Shown: positions 1 through 9,242 of the stretch, piece after piece
Numbering within the stretch: the first letter of the stretch is position 1
How the letters are laid out: each line of letters begins with the position of its first letter
Assembly: GCA_022842185.1 (NCBI GenBank)
Contig: JALHQB010000011.1
Coordinates: 29,105 to 93,104 of the forward strand
Direction of reading: 5' to 3'
Origin: Acetobacteraceae bacterium
GTDB lineage: Bacteria; Pseudomonadota; Alphaproteobacteria; Acetobacterales; Acetobacteraceae
DNA length: 64,000 bases
Translations under genes and position numbers: made by a program
The notes under the pieces: generated by a model
What the model saw: only the letters and a program-made list of their open reading frames with translations
Database searches by the model: none
What the model was told of the DNA's origin: nothing

Positions 1-1305
1 GCGCCGTTCCGGCGGCACCGGATGCCGCCCGGCCACCCGTTCCAACAGCATCCGCGCATCGTCCTGCGCGCCGGCCTTCATCGCGGCATCCAGGAACAGC
101 TGTTCCAGCACATCCTGTTGGGCGTGGCTGCCGCCCATGCGGTGCATCACACCGATGGCTGGGCGCATCGCCGCCACGGCGCGGGCGTGGTCGCCCTGGG
201 CATGGGCCAGCACGGCCTCGCAGACCGGGATGGCGGCGTCCCGCAGGATGGGGGCGATGGTGTCGGGCTGGGTCGCGGCGTCGCGCATCGCATCCAGCAT
301 GCGCGATGCCGCCTGGCTGCGGCCGGTCGCGGCCAGCGCCATCATCCAATGCGGCAGGGTGAAGGTGGACAGGCAATCGCCGATCCGCGCCTCGGCCTTG
401 TCGGCCAGCTCCACCCAGCGGTCGCCGACATCGACACCATGGCGTTGCAGACGGAACAGCATGGACGCCGCATTCTGCACATCGATGTACAGGTCCGGCA
501 TCGCTTGCAGCAGCGCACTGCCCTGGTTGCGGAAACCGCGATCATACAGGCCCAGCACCTCGGCATGCTCGCCGCGTTCCAGGTGATACATCGCGCGGTG
601 CCACCACAGGTGATGCAGCAGGTTGGACCCGCCTTCCCAATGCGGTTCCAGGGTCTTCAGCCATGCGATGCCTTCCCCGCGCCGGCCCTGCATTTCCATG
701 ATATGCGCCACGCCATGCGTCGCCCACAGATCGCCGGGGTCGAGCGTGACGGCGGCGCGACCGGCTTCCTCGGCCACCTGGTAATTGCCGGCTTCCTCAT
801 TGGCGAAACAGCGGCAGGCAAGCATGGAGCCATAGCCCGGCACGGCCGCCGACCAATGCGGCGCCACGGCATCGACGGCCCGAAGCATCTGTCCGGACCG
901 TCCCAGCCAGAAGGCGCAGAAATGATGCAGCCGGAACGCCAGGATGTCGCGCGGATGCGCGGCCATGATGGCCTCCCACGCGCCCAGCGCGCCTTCCAGG
1001 TCGCCATCTGTCCAGCACATCAGGGCGGCGGCATGCGCGCGTTCGCGGTCCGTGCCGGCATGCCGCGCGGCGGACGCGGCGGAGTCCCGCGCGCGCGGCA
1101 CCAGTGCGGCGTTGTAGGCCAGCATGACGAACACGCCTTGCAGCACCAGCCCCATCGGCATGGTGGGGTCCAGCGCGAGTGCCGCCTTCAGCCGCTGCGC
1201 CACATCGGCGCGGTATTTCAGGAAGCCCTCGATCACATCATCATACACCGCCGCCACGGCATCCGAGGCTGCAGTGATGGGCAGCCCCTGCGCGTCCTGG
1301 GTCAT
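1..1305 (-). CDS. TTC38-like tetratricopeptide repeat protein (3' partial)
   Basis: The reading frame is open from an ATG at 1305 to the window edge, giving at least 435 residues with no stop. An AGGAGG ribosome site lies 6 bases before the ATG. The N-terminal stretch (YDDVIEGFLKYRADV, then LALDPTMPMGLVLQG) and repeated helix pairs with His/Trp-rich turns such as HHLWWHRAMYHLERG resemble the TTC38/TPR-38 family, whose function is poorly defined. No signal peptide is seen, so it is probably cytosolic. It lies 21 bases after dut on the same strand and may close a ubiE-coaBC-dut operon. Family assignment is from memory of the motif pattern; the C-terminus is outside the window. Confidence 0.82.
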   Translation of the reverse strand, partial: MTQDAQGLPITAASDAVAAVYDDVIEGFLKYRADVAQRLKAALALDPTMPMGLVLQGVFVMLAYNAALVPRARDSAASAARHAGTDRERAHAAALMCWTDGDLEGALGAWEAIMAAHPRDILAFRLHHFCAFWLGRSGQMLRAVDAVAPHWSAAVPGYGSMLACRCFANEEAGNYQVAEEAGRAAVTLDPGDLWATHGVAHIMEMQGRRGEGIAWLKTLEPHWEGGSNLLHHLWWHRAMYHLERGEHAEVLGLYDRGFRNQGSALLQAMPDLYIDVQNAASMLFRLQRHGVDVGDRWVELADKAEARIGDCLSTFTLPHWMMALAATGRSQAASRMLDAMRDAATQPDTIAPILRDAAIPVCEAVLAHAQGDHARAVAAMRPAIGVMHRMGGSHAQQDVLEQLFLDAAMKAGAQDDARMLLERVAGRHPVPPERR

Positions 1306-1326
1306 GCGATGCCTCCTGTTGTGGGA

Positions 1327-1773
1327 TCAGGTGGTGCCGGTGGATCCAAAGCCGCCGGTGCCGCGCGCGGTGTCCGGCAGCTCCGTCACTTCGCGCCACG
1401 TCGCGCGCACAACGGGGGCGATCACCGCCTGCGCGATGCGCATGCCGCGTTCCACGGTGAAGGGGGCATCACCGGCATTCATAACGATGACGCCGAGTTC
1501 GCCACGATAATCCTCGTCGATCGTGCCCGGGCTGTTCGGCAGCACGATGCCATTCTTCAGCGCGAGGCCCGACCGCGGCCGTACCTGCAGTTCATGGCCC
1601 GGCGGGATCGCAACACGCAGTCCGGTCGGCACCAGCATACGCCCGCCCGGCGGGATCGCGACGGGCGACATCACGGCGGCCAGCAGGTCCATGCCCGCCG
1701 CGCCTTCCGTGGCATAGGACGGCAACGGCAGGCCTTCCGCATGGGGCAGGCGGACAACGGCAATCTCGGGCAT
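1327..1773 (-). CDS. dut: dUTP diphosphatase
   Basis: Hydrolyses dUTP to dUMP and pyrophosphate, keeping uracil out of DNA and feeding thymidylate synthesis. All five motifs of the trimeric dUTPase family are visible in order: [38 protein letters not shown] and the C-terminal [10 protein letters not shown] arm. At 148 residues it has normal length. The ATG at 1773 overlaps the coaBC stop by one base (TGATG), which supports this start over the longer upstream frame and suggests translational coupling. Confidence 0.96.
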   Translation of the reverse strand: MPEIAVVRLPHAEGLPLPSYATEGAAGMDLLAAVMSPVAIPPGGRMLVPTGLRVAIPPGHELQVRPRSGLALKNGIVLPNSPGTIDEDYRGELGVIVMNAGDAPFTVERGMRIAQAVIAPVVRATWREVTELPDTARGTGGFGSTGTT

Positions 1774-2957
1774 CAGCTCAGCGCCTCCGCGATGCGCGCG
1801 GCGAGGCGGCGGGCGACGGCCTCCTTCGCCATGCGCGGCCAATCCTCGACCCCGGCATCGGTGACCAGATGCACGGTGTTCTCCGCGCCGCCCATCACAT
1901 CGCCGGAGACATCATTCGCCACGATCCAGTCGCAGCCCTTCCGCGCGCGCTTGGCGATGGCGTTGTCGATCACCTGCTCGGTTTCCGCCGCGAAGCCGAT
2001 GACGAGGCGCGGGCGCCGTGGCCCCGCCTGGGACAGCGTCGCGAGGATATCCGGGTTCAGCGCGAGTTCGAGCGGCGGGGGCAGCGCGCCCGGCACCTTC
2101 TTCATCTTCTGGTCCGCTGACCGCGCGGTGCGCCAATCGGCGACCGCGGCGTTGCAGATCACGCCATCGGCGGGCAGCGCGGCTTCGCAGGCGGCGAGCA
2201 TCTGGCGCGCCGTTTCCACGTGCACCACCGTCACGCCCGGCGGGTCAGGTTGCGTGACCGGCCCGCTGACCAGGGTGACGCGGGCGCCGAGCGCCGCCAG
2301 GGCGGCGGCGATGGCGTGCCCCTGCCGGCCTGACGCGCGGTTGGCGATGTAGCGCACCGGGTCGATCGGTTCATGCGTTGGCCCGCTGGTGACCACCAGG
2401 TGCTTCCCCGCCAGCGGGCCACCGGCCAGCGTGGCACGGATGGTGTCCAGCAGGTCGGAAGGTTCCACCAGCCGCCCGGGGCCGCTTTCGGGTTCGGCCA
2501 TGGGGCCGTCCGCGGGGCCGGCAACAACGATGCCGCGCGCGCGCAGCGTGGCGATGTTCGCCTGCGTCGCCGCATGGTCCCACATGGCGGGGTTCATCGC
2601 CGGCGCCACCAGCACCTTGGCGCGCGTGGCCAGCAGCACGCAGGTGGCGAGGTCATCCGCCAGCCCGTTCGCCATCTTCGCGATCAGATCGGCGGAACCC
2701 GGCACCACCGTCACCAGGTCGGGCCAGCGGGCGAGGCGTATATGGCCGATCTCCGCCTCCGCCGCCCACAGATCGTCATGCACGCGCTCGCCGGTGATCG
2801 CGGCCAGGGCTTCCTTCGTCACGAAGCGCGCGCCGCCAGCGGTCAGCACGGCGATCACGGCCGCGCCGTCCTTCCGCAGCAGCCGCGTCAGTTCCAGCGC
2901 CTTGTAGGCGGCAACCGACCCCGAGACGACCAGCAGGACGCGGCGGCCGGCCAGCAT
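1773..2957 (-). CDS. coaBC: Bifunctional phosphopantothenoylcysteine decarboxylase / phosphopantothenate-cysteine ligase
   Basis: Makes 4'-phosphopantetheine precursors for coenzyme A: the C-terminal CoaB half joins phosphopantothenate to cysteine and the N-terminal CoaC half decarboxylates the product using FMN. The CoaC half shows GSVAAYK near residue 13, the active-site His in [12 protein letters not shown] near residue 71 and the PAMNPAMW loop. The CoaB half begins near residue 190 with [20 protein letters not shown] and contains KMKK. At 394 residues it is the usual length. Its ATG directly abuts the ubiE stop codon (TAG then ATG), so the two are probably cotranscribed. Confidence 0.96.
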   Translation of the reverse strand: MLAGRRVLLVVSGSVAAYKALELTRLLRKDGAAVIAVLTAGGARFVTKEALAAITGERVHDDLWAAEAEIGHIRLARWPDLVTVVPGSADLIAKMANGLADDLATCVLLATRAKVLVAPAMNPAMWDHAATQANIATLRARGIVVAGPADGPMAEPESGPGRLVEPSDLLDTIRATLAGGPLAGKHLVVTSGPTHEPIDPVRYIANRASGRQGHAIAAALAALGARVTLVSGPVTQPDPPGVTVVHVETARQMLAACEAALPADGVICNAAVADWRTARSADQKMKKVPGALPPPLELALNPDILATLSQAGPRRPRLVIGFAAETEQVIDNAIAKRARKGCDWIVANDVSGDVMGGAENTVHLVTDAGVEDWPRMAKEAVARRLAARIAEALS

Positions 2958-3707
2958 CTAGAGCCGCCAGCCCGTATGAATGGCGACGATCCCACCCGAC
3001 AGGTTCCGCACCGCCACCCGTTCCATCCCGGCATCGCGCATCATCTGCGCCAGCGTGTCCTGGTCGGGAAACATGCGGATGCTTTCGGCGAGGTATTCGT
3101 AGGATTCCCGATCCTTGGCGATGCGCGCGCCGATCTCGGGCAGCGCCTTGAACGACCAGGCATCGTAGAGCGGGACCAGCGCCGCAACTTCCAGTTTCGA
3201 GAATTCCAGGCAATGGAAGCGTCCGCCGGGGCGAAGAACGCGCCGCGCCTCCCGCAGCACCGCGTCCTTGTCGGTGCAGTTGCGCAGGCCGAATGCGATC
3301 GACACCTTCTCGACGCTGCGGTCGGGCAGCGGGATGTGTTCGGCATCCACCACCATGAAGTCCAGCCCGGCAGCCAGCCCGCGATCGAGCGCACGCTTCT
3401 GCGCCACCTCGAGCATCGCGGGGTTCACATCCGTGAGGATCACCCGCCCAGCCCCCCGTTCCTTCGCCAGGAAGGCGATGTCCCCGGTCCCGCCGGCGAG
3501 GTCGAGCAGCGTCTCCCGCGCCGAACAGCCGATGGCGTTGACGAAGATGCGTTTCCACACCCGATGCACGCCCAACGACATCAGATCGTTCATCACATCG
3601 TAGCGCGGGGCCACGCTCTCGAAGACCCCGCGCACCAGGGAGGCTTTCTCGGCGCGGGGCACGGTGCGGAAACCGAAATCGGCGCTGTCGTGGGGGCTGT
3701 CGCTCAT
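2958..3707 (-). CDS. ubiE: Ubiquinone/menaquinone biosynthesis C-methyltransferase
   Basis: SAM-dependent C-methyltransferase of ubiquinone synthesis. Family motifs are VFESVAPRYDVMNDLMS near residue 29, the SAM-binding LDLAGGTGDIAF, DVNPAMLEV, and the C-terminal LSGGIVAIHTGW. Its 249 residues match the family. It is the first gene of a minus-strand run and diverges from mutM across an 82-base gap that must hold both promoters. In many alphaproteobacteria ubiB lies between ubiE and coaBC; here the two genes touch, so ubiB must be elsewhere or absent. Confidence 0.95.
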   Translation of the reverse strand: MSDSPHDSADFGFRTVPRAEKASLVRGVFESVAPRYDVMNDLMSLGVHRVWKRIFVNAIGCSARETLLDLAGGTGDIAFLAKERGAGRVILTDVNPAMLEVAQKRALDRGLAAGLDFMVVDAEHIPLPDRSVEKVSIAFGLRNCTDKDAVLREARRVLRPGGRFHCLEFSKLEVAALVPLYDAWSFKALPEIGARIAKDRESYEYLAESIRMFPDQDTLAQMMRDAGMERVAVRNLSGGIVAIHTGWRL

Positions 3708-3789
3708 GATGCGGTCAGCTTAGAGCAGATCGCGCCCGACTGGAATTCAGCCCGGCGCTACCGTGCGGCGCGCGAATGGGGGAGGCACC

Positions 3790-4671
3790 ATGCCCGAATT
3801 GCCGGAAGTCGAGACGGTGATGCGCGGCCTGGCCGCCGTGCTGCAAGGCCACCGCATCACCGAGGTCGAGCAGCGCCGCGCCGGCCTGCGCTTCCCCTTC
3901 CCCGAGAACATGGTGGGGCGGGTGGAAGGCCGCCGCGTGCTGTCCTTCCGCCGCCGGGCCAAATACATGCTGATGCGGCTGGAGGGCGGAGAAAGCCTTC
4001 TCATCCATCTGGGCATGTCCGGACGCATGGTGGCGCGGGAAGCCGGCGCGCCGGTGATCGCCCGGCTGGTACCGCAGGGCGCGGCATCGGACGCGCGCGG
4101 CCATAACGCGCCGCCGGAAGCGCATGAACATCTTGTCATCTCGACCGACCATGGTTGGCGGGTGGGCTTTGTCGATCCGCGACGCTTCGGCTCGGTCGAT
4201 CTGGTGCCGACGGAGGCCGAGGACAGCCACCGCCTGTTGGCCGCGTTGGGGCCGGAACCGCTGGACGATGCCTTCACCGATGCGGTGCTGTCCGCGGCGC
4301 TGGTGGGCAAGCACACGCCGATCAAGGCTGCGCTGCTGGACCAGGGCGTCGTCGCGGGGCTGGGCAATATCTATGTGTGCGAGGCGCTGTATCGCGCCGG
4401 CATCTCTCCGCGCCGGCTGGCCGCCAGCGTCGCCGGCACCCGGGCCGCCCGGCTGGTGCCGGAGATCAAGGCGGTACTGCTGGAATCCATCGGCGCCGGA
4501 GGGTCGTCCCTGCGCGATTACGTCAGGGCAGATGGCGAACTCGGGCGCTTCCAGGACCGCTTCGCCGTCTATGGCCGGGAAGGCCAACCCTGCGCGCATT
4601 GCGGCACCGCCATTGCGCGGATCGTCCAGGCCGGCCGGTCCACCTTCTTCTGCCCCCGCCGCCAGCGTTGA
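3790..4671 (+). CDS. mutM: Formamidopyrimidine-DNA glycosylase (Fpg/MutM), zinc finger lacks fourth cysteine
   Basis: Base-excision repair glycosylase/AP lyase for 8-oxoguanine and formamidopyrimidines. The ATG at 3790 gives the obligatory N-terminus [10 protein letters not shown], where Pro2 is the catalytic nucleophile and Glu3 the acid; this fixes the start. [18 protein letters not shown] is the helix-two-turn-helix. The C-terminal zinc finger reads CAHCG, then [10 protein letters not shown] and stop. Family members end in CPxCQ, so the expected fourth Cys codon is CGC (Arg) at 4660-4662. At 293 residues the length is otherwise slightly above average. Activity may be impaired, or the finger may be held by another ligand. 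Confidence 0.95.
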   Translation: MPELPEVETVMRGLAAVLQGHRITEVEQRRAGLRFPFPENMVGRVEGRRVLSFRRRAKYMLMRLEGGESLLIHLGMSGRMVAREAGAPVIARLVPQGAASDARGHNAPPEAHEHLVISTDHGWRVGFVDPRRFGSVDLVPTEAEDSHRLLAALGPEPLDDAFTDAVLSAALVGKHTPIKAALLDQGVVAGLGNIYVCEALYRAGISPRRLAASVAGTRAARLVPEIKAVLLESIGAGGSSLRDYVRADGELGRFQDRFAVYGREGQPCAHCGTAIARIVQAGRSTFFCPRRQR

Positions 4672-4727
4672 GGCGGCACCGCGGCTGGGCTACAGCCGGA
4701 CACAACCCGACCAGAGGAGCGCAGCCC

Positions 4728-5504
4728 ATGGCCTATGACATGATCCTGACCGAGACGCAGGGGAAGGTTGCCATTATTCGGCTGAACCGCCCCCAGGCGC
4801 TGAACGCCCTGTGCGACCAGCTGATGACCGAACTGGGCGATGCGCTGCGCGGCTACGACAAGGACCCCGCGATCGCCGCCATCGTCATCACCGGCAGCGA
4901 ACGCGCCTTCGCCGCCGGCGCCGACATCAAGGAGATGAAGGAGCGCAGCTACCCTGACGTCTATTTCAACGATTTCATCGGTGATCGCTGGGAAACGGTT
5001 CTTGAGATCCAGAAGCCGGTGATCGCCGCCGTGGCGGGCTTCGCGCTGGGTGGCGGCTGCGAGTTGGCGATGATGTGCGACCTGATCATCGCCGCCGATA
5101 CGGCGAAGTTCGGCCAGCCGGAGATCAACCTCGGCATCATTCCGGGTGCTGGCGGATCGCAGCGGCTGACGCGCGCGGTCGGCAAGTCGAAATCGATGGA
5201 AATGATCCTGACCGGCCGGATGATGGACGCCGCCGAGGCGGAACGGTCCAACCTGGTCTGTCGCGTGGTTCCCGCCGCCGAATTGGTGAATGAGGCGGTG
5301 AAGATCGGCGAAAAGATTGGCGCGCTGTCCGGCCCGTCGGTCGCCATGGCGAAGGAAGCGGTCAATGCGGCCTTCGAAAGCGGGCTGCGGGAAGGGGTGC
5401 GGACCGAGCGCCGCCTGTTCCTCAGCCTGTTCGCCACCGAGGATCAGAAGGAGGGCATGTCGGCCTTCGTGGAGAAGCGCAAGCCGGCCTTCCGCAACGG
5501 TTGA
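4728..5504 (+). CDS. Enoyl-CoA hydratase
   Basis: Crotonase-fold enzyme adding water across trans-2-enoyl-CoA in beta-oxidation. The ATG at 4728 follows a GAGGAG site. Visible motifs are [13 protein letters not shown] (oxyanion-hole region), [11 protein letters not shown] with one catalytic Glu, and [15 protein letters not shown] with the second, so both acid/base glutamates of true hydratases are present. At 258 residues it matches mitochondrial-type short-chain enoyl-CoA hydratase (EchA/FadB1). It sits between mutM and rpsT, a placement seen near dnaA in related alphaproteobacteria (from memory). Confidence 0.93.
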   Translation: MAYDMILTETQGKVAIIRLNRPQALNALCDQLMTELGDALRGYDKDPAIAAIVITGSERAFAAGADIKEMKERSYPDVYFNDFIGDRWETVLEIQKPVIAAVAGFALGGGCELAMMCDLIIAADTAKFGQPEINLGIIPGAGGSQRLTRAVGKSKSMEMILTGRMMDAAEAERSNLVCRVVPAAELVNEAVKIGEKIGALSGPSVAMAKEAVNAAFESGLREGVRTERRLFLSLFATEDQKEGMSAFVEKRKPAFRNG

Positions 5505-5561
5505 AGGCCGCCGAAGATGGTCCGTGGGCAGGGCGGCCACGCGTTTCCCTGCGTCCGGTGC

Positions 5562-5590
5562 TTGACGCAGCGAGCCCCGTGGCATTAGAA
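5562..5590 (+). promoter_or_regulatory. Candidate sigma70-type promoter for rpsT
   Basis: TTGACG at 5562-5567 and TTAGAA at 5585-5590 are separated by 17 bases, 73 bases before the rpsT start. The -35 matches the alphaproteobacterial consensus well; the -10 is weaker. Prediction only. Confidence 0.5.
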
Positions 5591-5663
5591 ACCCGGCCTT
5601 CGCCGCGGTGGTTCCCCACACGCGGCCCATCGAACCTTTCTGTAGATGTGAACCGGAAGCCCC

Positions 5664-5939
5664 ATGGCGAACACTGACTCCGCGCGCAAGCGCATCCGCC
5701 AGACCGAGAAGCGCACGGCGCGCAACAAGGCGCGGAAGTCCCGCGTGCGTACCTATGTGCGCAAGCTGGAGGAGGCGATTGCCTCGGGCGACAAGACCGC
5801 CGCGCAGGAAGCCTTCCGCGCGGCGCAGCCGGAAATGCAGCGCGCCGTCACCAAGGGCACGCTGCACGCCAATACCGTGTCGCGGAAGATTTCGCGCATG
5901 TCCGCGCGCGTGAAATCGCTGGGCGCCGCCCAGGGTTGA
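5664..5939 (+). CDS. rpsT: 30S ribosomal protein S20
   Basis: Binds 16S rRNA early in small-subunit assembly. The 91-residue protein starts [17 protein letters not shown] and continues with [20 protein letters not shown] and [16 protein letters not shown], the standard basic helical S20 pattern. It lies directly upstream of dnaA, a common arrangement in alphaproteobacteria. Confidence 0.98.
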   Translation: MANTDSARKRIRQTEKRTARNKARKSRVRTYVRKLEEAIASGDKTAAQEAFRAAQPEMQRAVTKGTLHANTVSRKISRMSARVKSLGAAQG

Positions 5940-5945
5940 TCCGTA

Positions 5946-5961
5946 ACCGCCTTTGGGCGGT
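5946..5961 (+). terminator. Short GC hairpin after rpsT
   Basis: ACCGCC (5946-5951) pairs with GGCGGT (5956-5961) around a 4-base loop, 6 bases after the rpsT stop. No T-tract follows, so it may be a weak or Rho-assisted 3' end, or an RNA-stabilising hairpin. Confidence 0.35.
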
Positions 5962-6197
5962 GCCGGAACTTGGTTTCCTATAGCTTCGTCCGCAGCCGCA
6001 CGCGCGTGTGTTCGTGTGCGGTTGTGGCTTTGCGCGCTTGGTTCGTCGGCCACTGATCGGGCACGACATTGTCGCTTGCGACAGTCATGTGACGCGGTAG
6101 TGTTGCGGAACTCGGGGATCAAAATCTCTTCCATCATGTCACCCGCGCAAGCGGAGGTTGGCTTCTGTTGAAGCCTATGTGGAGGAGTTGTCGGGGG

Positions 6198-7646
6198 ATG
6201 GTCATGGAGAAGCAGCTCGGGTCGGATACCGCGCGCTCTGCAGCATCCCTTCAGGAATCCTGGGCGCGCATTCGCGGCCGCCTTCGCGAGGAGGTCGGCG
6301 AGGTCGAGTACCGGACCTGGCTGCGCCAGATGACGCTGGTCGGCATCGAGGGCGACGAGGTCGTCGTCAATCTTCCGACACGTTTTCTGCGCGACTGGGT
6401 CCGCAGTCATTACGGCGACCGCCTGCGCGCGCTGTGGCAACATGAAGCCCCCGCCGTGCGCCGTGCCGATGTCCGTGTGGCACCCCAGCCGCGCGGCGCC
6501 ACGCCCGCTGCCGAAGACGATGCCGCCGTCGCCACCCCGCTCCAACCTGGGCTGGCTGAATCATTGGCGCCGCGCACGCCACCTGCGCCGCGTGCCAATG
6601 GCGTGGACCTGCGCGGCGAATGGTCCGCACCGCTCGATCCGCGCTTTACCTTCGAAAGCTTCGTCGTCGGCAAGCCGAATGAATTTGCCTATGCCTGCGC
6701 GCGTCGCGTGGCGGAAAAACCGGCCAGCCCCGGCTTCAACCCGCTGTTCCTGTATGGCGGCGTGGGGCTGGGCAAGACGCACCTGATGCATGCGGTGGCG
6801 TGGGCGATCAGCGATGGTGAACCCGCCCGAAACGTCGCCTACATGTCCGCCGAGAAGTTCATGTACCGCTTCATCTCGGCCTTGCGCAGCCAATCCACGA
6901 TGGAATTCAAGGAGAGCCTGCGCTCCGTCGACGTGCTGATGGTCGATGACCTGCAGTTCCTGATCGGCAAGGACAACACGCAGGAGGAATTCTTCCACAC
7001 CTTCAACGCGCTGATCGATGCCGGCAAGCAGATCATCATCAGCGCGGACAAGTCGCCATCCGACCTCAATGGCCTTGAGGATCGGCTGCGCACGCGGCTT
7101 GGCTGCGGGATGGTCGCCGATATCCATGCCACGACCTATGAGCTGCGCCTGTCGATCCTGCAGGCCAAGGCAGCCGCGGCCGGCGTGCCGGTGCCCAAGA
7201 CCGTGCTGGAATTCCTGGCCCACAAGATCACGTCCAACGTTCGGGAACTGGAAGGCGCGCTGAACCGGCTGATCGCGCATGCCAATCTGTTCGGCCGCGC
7301 GGTGACACCCGACAGCGCGCAGGAAGTGCTGCACGACCTGCTGCGCGCCCATGACCGCCGCGTGACCATCGAGGAGATCCAGCGGAAGGTCGCCGAGCAT
7401 TACAACATCCGCCTGACCGACATGAGCAGCGCGCGCCGCGCGCGCAACGTCGCTCGGCCGCGGCAGGTCGCGATGTATCTGGCGAAGCAGCTGACGTCCC
7501 GGTCCCTGCCGGAGATCGGGCGGCGCTTCGGCAACCGGGACCACACGACGGTGATGCACGCGGTGTCGCGCATTTCGGAACTGATGCAGGCCGACAGCGC
7601 GTTTGCGGAAGATGTCGAGTTGCTGCGCAGGATGCTCGAGACCTGA
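6198..7646 (+). CDS. dnaA: Chromosomal replication initiator DnaA
   Basis: AAA+ initiator that binds DnaA boxes and melts oriC. Domain I is at about residues 15-85 (WARIRGRLREEVGEVEYRTWL), followed by an Ala/Pro-rich linker. The AAA+ core has Walker A GGVGLGKTH near residue 188 and Walker B VLMVDDLQF near 247. The C-terminal DNA-binding signature GNRDHTTVMHAVSRI is near 448. The ATG at 6198 is preferred because GGAGGAG lies 10 bases upstream; ATG 6177 and TTG 6168 are in-frame alternatives. It is 482 residues long. The 258-base gap to rpsT contains no convincing DnaA-box cluster. Confidence 0.97.
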   Translation: MVMEKQLGSDTARSAASLQESWARIRGRLREEVGEVEYRTWLRQMTLVGIEGDEVVVNLPTRFLRDWVRSHYGDRLRALWQHEAPAVRRADVRVAPQPRGATPAAEDDAAVATPLQPGLAESLAPRTPPAPRANGVDLRGEWSAPLDPRFTFESFVVGKPNEFAYACARRVAEKPASPGFNPLFLYGGVGLGKTHLMHAVAWAISDGEPARNVAYMSAEKFMYRFISALRSQSTMEFKESLRSVDVLMVDDLQFLIGKDNTQEEFFHTFNALIDAGKQIIISADKSPSDLNGLEDRLRTRLGCGMVADIHATTYELRLSILQAKAAAAGVPVPKTVLEFLAHKITSNVRELEGALNRLIAHANLFGRAVTPDSAQEVLHDLLRAHDRRVTIEEIQRKVAEHYNIRLTDMSSARRARNVARPRQVAMYLAKQLTSRSLPEIGRRFGNRDHTTVMHAVSRISELMQADSAFAEDVELLRRMLET

Positions 7647-7703
7647 GCCGCGGATGGGTGGGGCGCTGCCCCATACTTGATCGCATGACGTGTCGCGGGG
7701 CTA

Positions 7704-7877
7704 TTGGAGAAGGGCTTCGCCCCTCTCCAAACCACCCACCAAAGGCCTAAAGACCTCTGGACACCTCCCATCGGGGCACCAGTTACCGCGCCGGCCCACC
7801 AGGCCCGGCGCCAAGTGACGGTTTCAAAAGGCCTTGGGCCTTTGGTGGGGTGGCTTGGAGGGGCAAGGCCCCTCCAA
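7704..7877. repeat. Inverted pair of hairpin-forming intergenic repeats between dnaA and dnaN
   Basis: Two related copies face each other inside the 458-base dnaA-dnaN gap (7647-8104). The left copy has TTGGAGAAGGGC pairing with GCCCCTCTCCAA (7704-7730), then ACCACCCACCAAAGGCC. The right copy is the reverse: AAAGGCC-TTG-GGCCTTT (7827-7843), GGTGGGGTGG, then a perfect 10-bp stem TTGGAGGGGC/GCCCCTCCAA (7855-7877). Together they can form one long cruciform or two separate hairpins. The rest of the gap, to the dnaN start, shows no gene. Confidence 0.75.
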
Positions 7878-8104
7878 CCTTCCGCACTGTCCTGTCACCC
7901 ATGGACACGGCGCCTCCCCATCCGTCTTTCCCGCCTTTCCCCCAGGGAATCGCGCTGATATGGTGCCGGCCCCTCGGTATTCGGCCGTGAGGGCCGATTC
8001 GGCCCCGGCCGGATGTCGCTGGGACAGGCGACATAGGCGGCCCCGCATCCGGTCTTTGCCGGGCCAAGCGGCGGCCGCCCCAAGAATCGGGACGTCGGGC
8101 TGCA

Positions 8105-9235
8105 ATGAAGTTCACTGTGGACAGGGCGGTACTGCTCAAGGCTCTCGCGCATGTGCAGAGCGTGGTCGAGCGCCGCAACACGATTCCGATCCTCGCCAAT
8201 GTGCTGCTGGATGCCAAGACGGAAGGCAGCCTCACGCTCACCGCGACGGATATGGAAATCGCGGTTGTGGAGGAAGTGGCAGGCGTGACGGTGTCGCGTG
8301 GCGGCCGCACCACCGCGCCGGCGGCAACGCTGTATGAAATCGTTCGCAAGCTTCCTGACGGTGCGCGGGTCGAGCTTGATCATGGCGGCGGCGATGGCCC
8401 GCTGACGCTGCGCGCGGGCAAGTTCAACACGGCGCTGTCGGTGCTGCCGGTGGATGATTTTCCGTCGATGACGGAAGGCAAGCTGCCAACGAAGTTCAGC
8501 GTGAAGGCGGGCGTTCTGCGCGACCTGATCGACCGCACGCGCTTTGCCATCAGCACCGAGGAGACGCGCTACTACCTCAACGGCATCTACCTTCATGCCG
8601 CGGAGTCCGAAGGCGCGCCGGTGCTGCGTGCGGTCGCCACGGACGGCCATCGGCTGGCGCGTGTCGAGGAACCATTGCCCGACGGTGCCAAGGGCATGCC
8701 GGGCGTGATCGTGCCGCGCAAGACGGTGAATGAGCTTCGCAAGCTGGCCGATGAGACGCAGGACGAGATCGAGATCCGCCTGTCGGACACCAAGATCCGC
8801 TTCGGCATCGGGACCGTGTCCCTGACGTCGAAGCTGATCGACGGTACTTTCCCGGAGTATGAACGCGTGATCCCGCGCGGCAACGACAAGAAGCTGACTG
8901 TCCCGAAGAAGGATTTCGAGGAAGCGGTCGCGCGCGTCGCGGCAATTTCGTCGGAACGGTCGCGGCCGGTGAAGCTGTCGATTTCACGCAACAATCTGAT
9001 GTTGTCCGCCGCCAGCCCTGACCAGGGCCAGGCCCAGGAGGAACTGGACGGCGATGTCGTGAGCTATGAAAGCACGCCGCTCGAGATCGGGTTCCAGGCA
9101 CGGTATCTGTCCGACATCACCGCCCAGATCGGCGAGAAGATGGAATTCCTGTTCGCGGACGGCGCCGCGCCGACCATCGTGCGGGATGAGGCGAAGCCCG
9201 AGGCGCTGTTCGTGCTGATGCCGATGCGGGTGTAA
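8105..9235 (+). CDS. dnaN: DNA polymerase III sliding clamp (beta subunit)
   Basis: Ring-shaped processivity clamp of the replicase. The protein begins MKFTVDRAVLLKALAHVQSV and ends with the family pattern ALFVLMPMRV. Three similar clamp domains are expected; TDMEIAVVEEVAGV, ATDGHRLARVE and GFQARYLSDI are visible landmarks. Its 376 residues are typical. It follows dnaA in the conserved dnaA-dnaN-recF-gyrB order but is separated from dnaA by the repeat-containing gap. Confidence 0.98.
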   Translation: MKFTVDRAVLLKALAHVQSVVERRNTIPILANVLLDAKTEGSLTLTATDMEIAVVEEVAGVTVSRGGRTTAPAATLYEIVRKLPDGARVELDHGGGDGPLTLRAGKFNTALSVLPVDDFPSMTEGKLPTKFSVKAGVLRDLIDRTRFAISTEETRYYLNGIYLHAAESEGAPVLRAVATDGHRLARVEEPLPDGAKGMPGVIVPRKTVNELRKLADETQDEIEIRLSDTKIRFGIGTVSLTSKLIDGTFPEYERVIPRGNDKKLTVPKKDFEEAVARVAAISSERSRPVKLSISRNNLMLSAASPDQGQAQEELDGDVVSYESTPLEIGFQARYLSDITAQIGEKMEFLFADGAAPTIVRDEAKPEALFVLMPMRV

Positions 9236-9242
9236 GGCAGGG

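Noticed and set aside
22..2352. Very long plus-strand open frame covering the TPR, dut and coaBC genes
   Set aside because: The translation is His/Arg/Gly-rich with no family pattern; the minus strand carries three clear genes in this stretch.
5940..6197. Replication origin between rpsT and dnaA
   Set aside because: No DnaA-box cluster, AT-rich unwinding stretch or iterons were visible; being next to dnaA alone is not evidence.
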